A stretch of 6,395 nt of DNA from an uncultured bacterium (GTDB taxonomy: Bacteria; CALINM01). Made by a program: the position numbers and the translations under genes. Positions within the stretch are counted from its first letter, which is position 1. Every line of letters starts with the position of its first letter. Positions 1 through 6,332 of this stretch are shown here, in pieces. The notes under the pieces are model-generated. The model saw only the letters and a program-made list of their open reading frames with translations, was not told where the DNA came from and did not search any database. The stretch spans positions 1 through 6,395 of the forward strand of contig CALINM010000024.1 in assembly GCA_938045315.1 (NCBI GenBank), given 5' to 3'.

Positions 1-237
1 TATTTGTTTCAATTCATCTTCAAAATTAGGAATGTCATAAATACTTAATCCAAAGGAGAGCATCCTTTGGATATCATTATTAAATTTATTGCCCAGTTTT
101 CTAATAGATTTATAAATATTATTTCTATAGTCAATGTAAAAATTTATTGTTATCACAGTCGCAGTAATCAGCGTAGCAAATGCTATTGCAGTAAAAACTG
201 TGATATATAAAGGTGCTTTTATTGTTTTTTCTTTCAT
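1..237 (-). CDS. N-terminus of membrane-anchored sensor protein, probably histidine kinase (partial)
   Basis: Seventy-nine codons are open from an ATG at 237 to the window edge, so the C-terminal part is missing. The product starts with a short basic stretch (MKEKTIK), then one hydrophobic segment at about residues 9-32, then a polar, probably periplasmic region. That region contains 'LGNKFNNDIQRMLSFGLSI' followed by 'YDIPNFEDEL'. This pattern (a helix, 'GL.l.dip.fe..L') is common just after the first membrane helix of HAMP-containing sensor kinases and related receptors. No HAMP, kinase or output domain is visible, so the enzyme type is inferred. An in-frame TAA lies two codons upstream of the ATG, which fixes the start region, but I see no good Shine-Dalgarno sequence. 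It follows the binding-protein gene after 53 bases, which suggests a binding-protein/sensor pair. Confidence 0.6.
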   Translation of the reverse strand, partial: MKEKTIKAPLYITVFTAIAFATLITATVITINFYIDYRNNIYKSIRKLGNKFNNDIQRMLSFGLSIYDIPNFEDELKQI

Positions 238-290
238 ACTATTTTATAATTTTAGTTACGTTATTCATAATTACAAATATTATTATTATA
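238..290 (-). other. Short AT-rich intergenic gap before the sensor gene
   Basis: This 53-base gap separates the binding-protein stop from the sensor ATG. It is almost entirely A and T. I see no GC-rich hairpin that could act as a terminator and no convincing promoter pair, so the sensor is probably co-transcribed with the genes before it. Confidence 0.4.
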
Positions 291-1154
291 TCAATTTTTC
301 TTGCTGTTGTCATTTTTAAAATTTACTTCTTTGACCTGCTCACTTTTTTCCATAGATTTACTATCTAAAAAGTTTAGTAAAAAATCAGAAATCAATCTGC
401 CCTTTGCTCTAGGATCTGGTGCTACACACATTAACCCACCAGCATTAGTGACAGTTTCAGATACGGCTACCAATGGGACCCCTTTTTCTATAGCAAATTG
501 AGCAATTTTATTTGCACCTAATTCCAAAATTACGGAAGATGTTAAAAATATAGCATCCATGCTGTTAACATCAATTCCATAAACTGATTGTGGCGAATTT
601 ATAGGATGTAGAACAACTTTAAAACCCTCCTGTGTGCCTAATTCTTTAATTTTGCCTGCTTGAATTTCGCTTTCTTTCTCTATAGGGCAGTATAGTACGT
701 GGAGTGTTTTGAAACTTTTCACAGCCAATAAATGTCTTAGTAAAGTAACTGAAGGTATAACATTATATATTCCTGTCATTTTGTTTGTCTTAAATGCATC
801 AAGAATACCTTTCTCATATACATCAACATATATGAGCGGTACAGAAATTCTTTCTCTTAGAGCAGTATACGCAAGTGGCGCACCAAAAGCAATTATAATA
901 TCTGCTTCTATACCTTCCGCTCTTTTTAATGCATTGGCCCATGATACTGGATCTGGATCAGGAGTTGATAAGATTATCTGGATGTGTGCATCTTTTTTAT
1001 TTTCATGCAAGATTTTTTGTAATTCACTGTAAGCTACCCTGAACTTATCCAAATTTGATGCTAAGATTACAGCCACAATTTTATCTTTTGAATAAGATTG
1101 TCCAACCATCACTGAAGAAAATAAAAGAATCAATAAAACTAACTTTCTTACCAT
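291..1154 (-). CDS. Periplasmic ABC-type substrate-binding protein (PF04392-like)
   Basis: This is a 287-residue exported protein of the ABC_sub_bind type, with the two-lobed periplasmic binding fold. Residues 1-22 form a signal peptide (MVRKLVLLILLFSS core, cut probable after SYS). Family-like segments follow: 'ADIIIAFGAPLAYTAL' at 84-99, 'VPLIYVDV' at 105-112, 'MTGIYNV' at 126-132, 'DAIFLTSS' at 200-207, and 'GVPLVAVSE' to 'GGLMCVAPD' at 225-247. The ligand cannot be read from the sequence. I prefer the ATG at 1154 because GGGA lies six bases upstream. The alternative ATG at 1166 adds MGIK and has no such site. The start overlaps the barrel stop by 7 bases (ATGGTAA), implying translational coupling. 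No permease or ATPase gene is in the window. With a sensor gene directly downstream, it may serve as a sensing rather than a transport component; this is an inference. Confidence 0.85.
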   Translation of the reverse strand: MVRKLVLLILLFSSVMVGQSYSKDKIVAVILASNLDKFRVAYSELQKILHENKKDAHIQIILSTPDPDPVSWANALKRAEGIEADIIIAFGAPLAYTALRERISVPLIYVDVYEKGILDAFKTNKMTGIYNVIPSVTLLRHLLAVKSFKTLHVLYCPIEKESEIQAGKIKELGTQEGFKVVLHPINSPQSVYGIDVNSMDAIFLTSSVILELGANKIAQFAIEKGVPLVAVSETVTNAGGLMCVAPDPRAKGRLISDFLLNFLDSKSMEKSEQVKEVNFKNDNSKKN

Positions 1155-1804
1155 TTTAATTCCCATGGGACAAAGAGCATTTTTATGGTACCTTCAGTAG
1201 AGTATCTCGTTTTATCAATATGATCATTTAGGCTTGCTTCAAATTTGATTTTTGATTTTTTGTTAATTTCAAAAACATTGCCAACTAAAATCCTGTATTG
1301 ATAAAAATCAATGCTTGCCAGACTATCTAACCCTATTGTATTAAATGTATATGTTAAAGGAGGTGGACCTGGTGTAGTTTCACTACCTACAACAAGATGG
1401 GGATAATAGGTGCCATACCCTCTTATATAGCTGATATCAGAATAAACATTATATCTTTTGAATGTTTTATTTACATTTACCCCTCCCTGAAATAAAGTAA
1501 AATCATAGGGAACTTTTTTATCGTAAATAAAAGTAGGTGGTGTATTACCATACTGAATGTGGGATACAAATCTTTCATTATCATAAAAACCATAAATATT
1601 TAGCACCACAATATCTTTCAAGTCAAACCAGCAATTTAAAAATTGCTTTAACTCCTTGCTTCTAACAAAAAAACTATTCTCTGAATTGTTTTTTGAAGCA
1701 ATATACTCACTCTGTAAATATATACCTGAAAAACTATCATGGCCATTAGTTGAATACTCAATTTCTGATGTTTTTTTTGTAAGATGGATTGTAATTATTC
1801 TCAA
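1148..1804 (-). CDS. Barrel fragment 3: C-terminal strands ending in Trp
   Basis: This segment is in another frame and overlaps fragment 2 by 47 bases. True barrel sequence starts just after the A8 run, at 'TSEIEYSTNGHDSF'. The first ten or so residues of the open segment (MRIITIHLTK) are a shadow of the fragment 2 sequence. Strands continue to the final 'KIKFEASLNDH' and 'GTIKMLFVPWELKW'. It has no signal peptide or start of its own and makes sense only as the end of the same barrel. Confidence 0.5.
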   Translation of the reverse strand: MRIITIHLTKKTSEIEYSTNGHDSFSGIYLQSEYIASKNNSENSFFVRSKELKQFLNCWFDLKDIVVLNIYGFYDNERFVSHIQYGNTPPTFIYDKKVPYDFTLFQGGVNVNKTFKRYNVYSDISYIRGYGTYYPHLVVGSETTPGPPPLTYTFNTIGLDSLASIDFYQYRILVGNVFEINKKSKIKFEASLNDHIDKTRYSTEGTIKMLFVPWELKW

Positions 1805-2180
1805 CTTTTTGAGAAATTTTATAGTAAAAACCTTTCTTAGATCTACCTTCTACTGAAAAAATGCCTTTATTAGTATAAGAATATTCAGGAAGAGTAAAGT
1901 AGTTAAAGCTTCTATCAATTTCGGTCCTTTTCAAATATAGCTTAAAAATTAAAAGGGGTGATAATTCATATAAACCGGACAAATCAGCCGTTTTTTTTAC
2001 AAATGAAACAGCATCTTTAATACCTACAATATCTGTATTTAAAAATCTAACAGTATCAGGATTATTCTGCTCCCTATCAGTATAAATAACTTTTAAAGTT
2101 AACTTAAAATTTTTTCTTGGATAATATGCAAGGGAAACTAATGCATTATTTTGAGTCACATTGGCACCTTCACGTCCCAT
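1758..2180 (-). CDS. Barrel fragment 2: middle strands, same frame as fragment 1
   Basis: This 140-codon open segment begins with ATG directly after the TAA of fragment 1, in the same frame. It continues the barrel pattern, for example 'NNALVSLAYYPRKNFKLTLK' and then 'VIYTDRE', and a later strand 'KGFYYKISQKVENN'. It has no signal peptide, so it would not be exported as a separate protein. The last residues after the A run (NIRN) are probably out of frame. AGAG five bases before the ATG could allow weak re-initiation, but an independent gene is unlikely. Confidence 0.45.
   Translation of the reverse strand: MGREGANVTQNNALVSLAYYPRKNFKLTLKVIYTDREQNNPDTVRFLNTDIVGIKDAVSFVKKTADLSGLYELSPLLIFKLYLKRTEIDRSFNYFTLPEYSYTNKGIFSVEGRSKKGFYYKISQKVENNYNPSYKKNIRN
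1771..1778 (-). other. A8 homopolymer at the barrel frameshift
   Basis: On the minus strand, TAC is followed by eight A and then CATCAG. With eight A the reading is Y-K-K-N-I-R-N-stop. With seven it is Y-K-K-T-S-E-I-E-Y, which continues as barrel sequence for over 200 residues. The run is therefore the exact place where the frame is lost. Confidence 0.8.
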
Positions 2181-2183
2181 TTA
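2181..2183 (-). other. In-frame TAA inside the barrel gene, followed by ATG
   Basis: The minus strand reads GAT-TAA-ATG-GGA. The sequence on both sides is in one frame and looks like a single loop between two strands (NNHNRD, stop, MGREGANVTQNN). This favours a nonsense change over a natural gene boundary. Confidence 0.75.
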
Positions 2184-3011
2184 ATCTCTATTATGATTGT
2201 TTGTATCCCTTCTATTCACAGCAAAAGCCCAGCTTAATTGTCCTGTAAGGTTACTATATAATTTAAAATCATATGCGGTTTTATTTATATTTGGATAATT
2301 TAAAAGGTAATCTGGTGAATTATGATGTTTATTAGAAAAATTCTCTGAAATTAATTCACCAACAAAGCCAACTCCTCCAAAAATTCCATCTAATGTACCT
2401 GTTACTCTCTCGGTTTCAAATCTAATCTGCCTATCTCTTGAAAAAATATTACTCCTTATGCTAGCCGGTAGGGATAAAATATTGACATCAAAACTTCTAC
2501 TACCAAAAAACCTTTTCTGTATCGTCCCATCTCTTTCTATATCTTCTATAAAAAGTTTTAGATGTAAGGGATAATTATAAAGCTTATATTTAACTAAAAA
2601 ACTATTCTTGGAAAAATCTATTTTATATTTAGTGTAAGGATTCAGATCGTAAATTTGAGGGTTATAAAGTAGTTTTTTATGATCAAAATTATGAATAAAA
2701 CCAGTACTATTAAAATTCAGACAAATCGTATCTTTATGAATAAAACTTAAATACACATTTCTGTTATCTTTCTCATCTAAAAGTGCATCAAATATTATTT
2801 TATTATTAGGAGCCAAATCTTTATATATTAAAGAAAAATAAGGAGATGACTTTGCAGTATCATATTCAACAACTAAATTCAAAAAACCATCATACGAGTA
2901 AAACCTATAACCCAGGGAAGCATTTATTTCTCTATATTCGATCTCATCTGCCAAGCCAATCTTGAAAAAAATAAAAAAAATTATAATCAAATATAAACAT
3001 TTTTTCATCAT
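2181..3011 (-). CDS. Barrel fragment 1: signal peptide and N-terminal strands
   Basis: This is the first 276 residues of the interrupted barrel. It carries the signal peptide and strands such as 'EINASLGYRFYSYDG' and 'GQLSWAFAVNRRD', ending in a polar loop (NNHNRD) at the TAA. It has the strongest ribosome binding site in the window. If translated alone it would be an exported but incomplete barrel lacking the C-terminal signature used for outer-membrane insertion, so a working porin is unlikely from this piece by itself. Confidence 0.6.
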   Translation of the reverse strand: MMKKCLYLIIIFFIFFKIGLADEIEYREINASLGYRFYSYDGFLNLVVEYDTAKSSPYFSLIYKDLAPNNKIIFDALLDEKDNRNVYLSFIHKDTICLNFNSTGFIHNFDHKKLLYNPQIYDLNPYTKYKIDFSKNSFLVKYKLYNYPLHLKLFIEDIERDGTIQKRFFGSRSFDVNILSLPASIRSNIFSRDRQIRFETERVTGTLDGIFGGVGFVGELISENFSNKHHNSPDYLLNYPNINKTAYDFKLYSNLTGQLSWAFAVNRRDTNNHNRD

Positions 3012-3013
3012 CC

Positions 3014-3019
3014 CCTCCT
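3014..3019 (-). promoter_or_regulatory. Ribosome binding site AGGAGG formed by the cytochrome stop region
   Basis: The cytochrome stop TAG runs into the Shine-Dalgarno sequence of the barrel gene (TAGGAGGGGATGATG). AGGAGG lies two bases from the ATG at 3011 and five from the ATG at 3008, so the second ATG is the more likely start. The arrangement couples cytochrome and barrel translation tightly. Confidence 0.8.
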
Positions 3020-4016
3020 ACCTTAACATATGACCTTGTCTTTTTGGTAAAGTAGTAGTTGATCCAGAGGGGGTATCTGTACCATGTATAGATAAATGGC
3101 AATCGGTGCACCTATTATAGAATTTCAACTTATTTTGATTTGTCAACGCTTGACTTCTAAAAGAATGATGTCCTTCATGACATCTTAAACACAAAATTGG
3201 TTCTCTAACCTTAAGAAGATTATCATTCCCTGAACCATGGGGCACATGACAATTGTTACAATCCTCCATTAGATCAGCATGTTCAAAAATATACGGACCA
3301 CCTTTTTCAGTGTGACATTTAGAACAAGTTTCTCTTACTGATTCATCTTTTAATAAATTAGATGTCATGCTACCATGAGGATCATGGCAATCAGTACATA
3401 CAACTTTTTTTTCGTAAAAGGGATGCCTGGATAAATTTGAGATTTCAGCTTTAATTCTTTTATGACAATTTAAACACAGGTTGATTTGTTCGTCATGGCT
3501 AACTTTTTGTAAAGGTGAAGTGTGCAACCTGTGGCAATCACTACATGCAACTCCTGCTAAATCGTGTGAGGAGCCACGCCACATGGCAAGATTTGGTGTT
3601 GAAGCTTTAGTATGACATTTAAGACATATAATATTCTTTGCCTCAGAGGGTAATTTTTTTAAATTGATAAGACTTTCAAAATCACATTGTTTTTTACCAT
3701 TAACTACCTTAATATTCTCAATTGCTAAACTACCAGGGCCATGACAGGTTTCACAATTAACCAGAGGTAAATGAGTCTCCCTATCAACCTGTTCAGCATG
3801 AACACTTTTTTTAAAATAATCTGCAAGTTTTTTATGTTCATTACCTTTATCATGGCAATTTTTAAGACAGTTATCAGTACCAATATATTCTGCATCAATC
3901 CTTCCAGCAACCATCTTTTCAATTTCAGATTGTTTAAGCAAAGGCTTTGACTCGGTTAAATAACTACAACTATGAAATATTAAAAATAGTACTAATAAAT
4001 AACTAATCTTTATCAT
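3018..4016 (-). CDS. DmsE/MtrA-type decaheme c-type cytochrome, probable lipoprotein
   Basis: This 332-residue multiheme cytochrome probably carries electrons through the periplasm into an outer-membrane barrel, as MtrA does with MtrB. It has nine CXXCH motifs, with first Cys at residues 88, 131, 158, 181, 207, 231, 253, 276 and 303. One CX3CH (CLKNCH, 50-55) lies where the first heme is expected, giving ten potential hemes. Family-like features are 'CETCHGPGS', 'CTDCHDPHGSM' and the C-terminal 'CTDCHLSIHGTDTPSG'. Length also fits DmsE/MtrA proteins. The N-terminus MIKISYLLVLFLIFHSC looks like a lipoprotein signal with Cys17 as anchor, although His at -2 and Phe at -3 are atypical. I chose the ATG at 4016. 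A TTG at 4049 would add 11 residues but sits inside the likely -10 element. An extra Cys at 111 is not in a heme motif. The barrel gene follows directly. Confidence 0.9.
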   Translation of the reverse strand: MIKISYLLVLFLIFHSCSYLTESKPLLKQSEIEKMVAGRIDAEYIGTDNCLKNCHDKGNEHKKLADYFKKSVHAEQVDRETHLPLVNCETCHGPGSLAIENIKVVNGKKQCDFESLINLKKLPSEAKNIICLKCHTKASTPNLAMWRGSSHDLAGVACSDCHRLHTSPLQKVSHDEQINLCLNCHKRIKAEISNLSRHPFYEKKVVCTDCHDPHGSMTSNLLKDESVRETCSKCHTEKGGPYIFEHADLMEDCNNCHVPHGSGNDNLLKVREPILCLRCHEGHHSFRSQALTNQNKLKFYNRCTDCHLSIHGTDTPSGSTTTLPKRQGHMLR

Positions 4017-4040
4017 AATTATGTTCAGCTTTTTAGTGTA

Positions 4041-4071
4041 AGTATACAATTTTGAAAAAATAAAACATCAA
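4041..4071 (-). promoter_or_regulatory. Candidate sigma70-type promoter of the cytochrome-barrel block
   Basis: TATACT (4041-4046) matches the -10 consensus at five of six bases. TTGATG (4066-4071) matches -35 at four of six, but the spacer is 19 bases, longer than ideal. Transcription would start near 4034, about 18 bases before the ATG at 4016. It lies in the only sizeable gap between the two gene blocks (4017-4117). The AT-rich background makes chance matches common. Confidence 0.35.
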
Positions 4072-4117
4072 GTTTTAAATTTGACGGTAATGAAGTAACT
4101 TTTGAGTTTGTAAGATT

Positions 4118-5155
4118 TTATAAAATCCCGTATTTTTCTCTAAGCCTGAGCGATAAATCCCTTAACCAGGAATAAGCATCTTCAACTGTTTTAAATTCAT
4201 CAGGATTAAGTAGCGCACAAGTCGCTGGCATTATTATACTTTTAGCAAGAACCTCTTTTATATCAAATCCCTCTTTCAACAATTCATTCCATAACCTTTC
4301 TATATGATGGATCAAGTTTATCTGACTCTCCTTTTGAAACTCATCAAAATTTGCCGGTACTAATCCCCAACCTATAATTCCCCCTCTTTCCAAAAATCTT
4401 TTAATACTTCCTTTATATTTAACAAATATTTCACCACAGTTATAAGCATTGAAAGAAAGTATATCAATATCAAGATTAAGAAGGAAATCCCAATCGGGGT
4501 TACCACAAAGATGTATTCCTCTGGGATGTTCTATTTGATTGAAAAATATTTCAAAATCTTTTTTAGCCATATCATTTGTATACCCGGAAACACTGCTAAA
4601 AATATACTGTAACCCCGGTTCATCAATGAAGATAAAAGCCCTTGGGTTTTTTTCTTTAAGTTCATTTAATTGAACATTCGCCTTTTTAGCCATAAAGTCA
4701 AAGAGTATTGACCTAACTTCTTCATTAAAAATGATTGGCTTCTTATTTTCATCAAGAACTTTAAGGCCAAAACTAACGGGCCCCTCTAATTGCCCCCTTA
4801 TTGATATATATTTTGAAAGGTCGAAACCCAAAAAAGTATGATAGGTAGCAGAATATTTAGGTGACATTCTAAAAAAATCTGGGTTCTCAAAATTTGCAAA
4901 AGTATTTTCTAACTCAGTATAAAACTTTGCTGTGTCAAAATAAATATTAAGCCTATCAGGTTCTAATATTATACCAGGAAAATTCTCTGACGCTTGAACA
5001 TACATATCCTCAAAAAAACTCATCTTCGGTAATTGAGGCCAAAAAGGTATATCAACGGACATTGATATTTTTAAAGCCCTATCCATGTCCCTGTGGGGAA
5101 GTATTCCCATCCCCGTAGTCAGCAGATTCCCATCAAAGGGCATAAGTTTATTCAC
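4118..5155 (-). CDS. UROD/MetE-superfamily TIM-barrel protein, possible cobalamin-linked methyltransferase
   Basis: This 345-residue protein resembles the catalytic half of cobalamin-independent methionine synthase and related uroporphyrinogen-decarboxylase-like methyltransferases. Visible motifs are 'TTGMGILPHRD' at 13-23, 'FIDEPGL' at 176-182 (compare 'DEPAL' of MetE), 'HLCGNPDW' at 215-222 and 'MPATCALLNPDE' at 309-320. His215, Cys217 and Cys313 match the order of three zinc ligands of MetE. The place of the MetE glutamate ligand, in 'DILSFNAYN', appears to be Asn236. The length is about half of full MetE, as in single-domain core-MetE-like proteins. The substrate is not readable and a true methionine synthase role is not shown. 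The start is GTG at 5155, with GGA nine bases upstream; the ATG at 5143 has no such site. The GTGA overlap with the deacetylase gene suggests coupled translation. Confidence 0.75.
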   Translation of the reverse strand: MNKLMPFDGNLLTTGMGILPHRDMDRALKISMSVDIPFWPQLPKMSFFEDMYVQASENFPGIILEPDRLNIYFDTAKFYTELENTFANFENPDFFRMSPKYSATYHTFLGFDLSKYISIRGQLEGPVSFGLKVLDENKKPIIFNEEVRSILFDFMAKKANVQLNELKEKNPRAFIFIDEPGLQYIFSSVSGYTNDMAKKDFEIFFNQIEHPRGIHLCGNPDWDFLLNLDIDILSFNAYNCGEIFVKYKGSIKRFLERGGIIGWGLVPANFDEFQKESQINLIHHIERLWNELLKEGFDIKEVLAKSIIMPATCALLNPDEFKTVEDAYSWLRDLSLRLREKYGIL

Positions 5156-6288
5156 AACTTTCTATCCTTTATGTGAGGTATAATTTTTTCATATATAATT
5201 TCAATTTCTTTATCAACAACTTTAAGTAACTTTTTTTTCTGTTCATCAACTAATGAGTATTGCTTCCCAAAAATATTATCATCTTCAAAGCCATATTTAG
5301 CATAATTTTTTAAATATTCCTGAGGTATCTTACTATTAATTTCAACATTATTCATTATTGCCCAAGCAACTGTCCAAGCCCTGGCAACACATGCTATGTC
5401 GTATCCACCACCACCAAGTGCAATTAATGGTATTTTAAAATCTAATATTTTTTTCACAGCTTTTGCAAAACCGTAAATAGAGTAGTTTAGATGGGCGAGG
5501 GGATCATCATACAAAGTATCTACACCTAACTGAGCAATTATAATATCTGGTTTAAACCTATTTATACACTCTGCAACAACTCTATCAAAAGCATAGTGAA
5601 ATACATCATCATCACTATAAGGTGGCAATGGAACATTTATCGTATAACCGTAACCATCATTTTCTCCCATCTCCTCAACAAATCCAGTCCCTGGGAAAAG
5701 ATAATAACCAGTTTCGTGTATCGATATTTTTAAAACACGGTCTGTATTGTAAAAAATATGCTGAACACCATCACCATGATGAGCATCAATATCAATATAT
5801 GCAACCCTTTTACCACTATCTATCAAATATTTTATAGCAACAGCTATATCATTAATATAGCAAAACCCAGAAGCTCTATTTGGCAAAGCGTGATGAAGCC
5901 CTCCAGAAATATTAAAAGATAAGTCCACTTTTCCATCTAATACTAGTTTTGTAGCTTCCAATGTAGCACCAGCTACAAGCATAGACCAATCGAAAAGACC
6001 ATTAAAAATAGGATTATCTCCGTAGCCCAAACCAAATTGAATGGAATAAGGTACATCAACACCACTGTTTAATGCTTTTAAAACATCGATGTAATCACGG
6101 GTGTGGACTTTTAAAACATCCTTTTCTTCAGCGTATTTTGGAATGACAAACAAAGAATCTTTTAGCACATGCAGGTTATAAGATTTTATCAATTCATAAG
6201 TTAATTTTAGTCTGAAAGGTTTTAAAGGATGGGTATCACTATACTTAAATTTTGCAAAATCATCCGTATAAATAAAGGCCGTTTTCAT
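5152..6288 (-). CDS. acuC: AcuC/class I histone deacetylase-like zinc deacetylase
   Basis: This 378-residue cytoplasmic enzyme belongs to the arginase/deacetylase fold. Characterised AcuC removes acetyl groups from lysine, in Bacillus from acetyl-CoA synthetase. The active-site elements are all present: 'SGGLHHALPNRASGFCYIND' at 128-147 with the His132-His133 pair, 'YIDIDAHHGDGVQ' at 164-176 with zinc ligands Asp168 and His170, 'QLGVDTLYDDPLAHLNYS' at 253-270 with zinc ligand Asp257, and 'LGGGGYD' at 291-297 with the catalytic Tyr296. The length is close to Bacillus AcuC. No signal peptide is seen. The ATG at 6288 begins the natural N-terminus (MKTAFIYTDDF), though no clear Shine-Dalgarno sequence precedes it. 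The protein substrate here is unknown; an acetyl-CoA synthetase is the family-based guess, and none is in the window. The symbol reflects family resemblance, not proven function. Confidence 0.9.
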   Translation of the reverse strand: MKTAFIYTDDFAKFKYSDTHPLKPFRLKLTYELIKSYNLHVLKDSLFVIPKYAEEKDVLKVHTRDYIDVLKALNSGVDVPYSIQFGLGYGDNPIFNGLFDWSMLVAGATLEATKLVLDGKVDLSFNISGGLHHALPNRASGFCYINDIAVAIKYLIDSGKRVAYIDIDAHHGDGVQHIFYNTDRVLKISIHETGYYLFPGTGFVEEMGENDGYGYTINVPLPPYSDDDVFHYAFDRVVAECINRFKPDIIIAQLGVDTLYDDPLAHLNYSIYGFAKAVKKILDFKIPLIALGGGGYDIACVARAWTVAWAIMNNVEINSKIPQEYLKNYAKYGFEDDNIFGKQYSLVDEQKKKLLKVVDKEIEIIYEKIIPHIKDRKL

Positions 6289-6332
6289 GAAGTAAGCTTA
6301 TATCAAAAATCAGTTAATTTCAAGTTAATCAT

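Larger units (their letters stand above)
1148..3011 (-). pseudogene. MtrB/PioB-like outer-membrane beta-barrel, broken by a nonsense codon and a frameshift
   Basis: Three open segments together form one outer-membrane beta-barrel of about 620 residues, close to MtrB-like porins that sheath decaheme cytochromes. The N-terminus is a clear signal peptide (MKKCLYLIIIFFIFF, cut near GLA/DE). The body has alternating amphipathic strands and polar loops, and the chain ends in Trp ('FVPWELKW'), as outer-membrane barrels usually do. The frame is interrupted by TAA at 2181-2183 and shifts by one base at an A8 run (1771-1778). Total length minus one base is exactly 621 codons. The start is at 3011 or, better spaced from AGGAGG, the second ATG at 3008. 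Family assignment rests on its place directly after a DmsE/MtrA-like cytochrome and on barrel character. I do not see the CXXC found near the N-terminus of Shewanella MtrB. Real decay, sequencing errors and recoding all remain possible. Confidence 0.7.

Noticed and set aside
239-268. A nine-codon leader peptide (MNNVTKIIK) ending just before the sensor ATG.
   Set aside because: It has no ribosome binding site and is easily explained by chance in AT-rich sequence.
301-1032. Plus-strand open frames at 301-501 and 709-1032.
   Set aside because: They lie wholly opposite the binding-protein gene, have no recognisable domain or upstream ribosome site, and read as antisense shadows.
1148-3011. Three separate functional genes instead of one broken barrel.
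   Set aside because: Only the first part has a signal peptide, only the last has the C-terminal barrel signature, and the strand pattern runs continuously across both breaks.
3725-3922. Minus-strand open frame within the cytochrome gene.
   Set aside because: It is an alternate frame of the heme-motif region and has no family resemblance.
4057-4076. TAAAAC-loop-GTTTTA inverted repeat with a T-rich tail after the MetE-like gene, as a terminator.
   Set aside because: The stem has only one G-C pair and overlaps the candidate -35 element, so it is too weak to call.
5622-5837. Plus-strand open frame with a His-rich stretch (HHHHDEHQ).
   Set aside because: It is antisense to the deacetylase, and the His run is the complement of the conserved DAHHGDG region, so it is not an independent metal-binding protein.
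6297-6325. TTGAAA and TATAAG as a promoter for the deacetylase gene.
   Set aside because: The spacer is only about 15 bases, and the -10 is so close to the ATG that the message would be almost leaderless.
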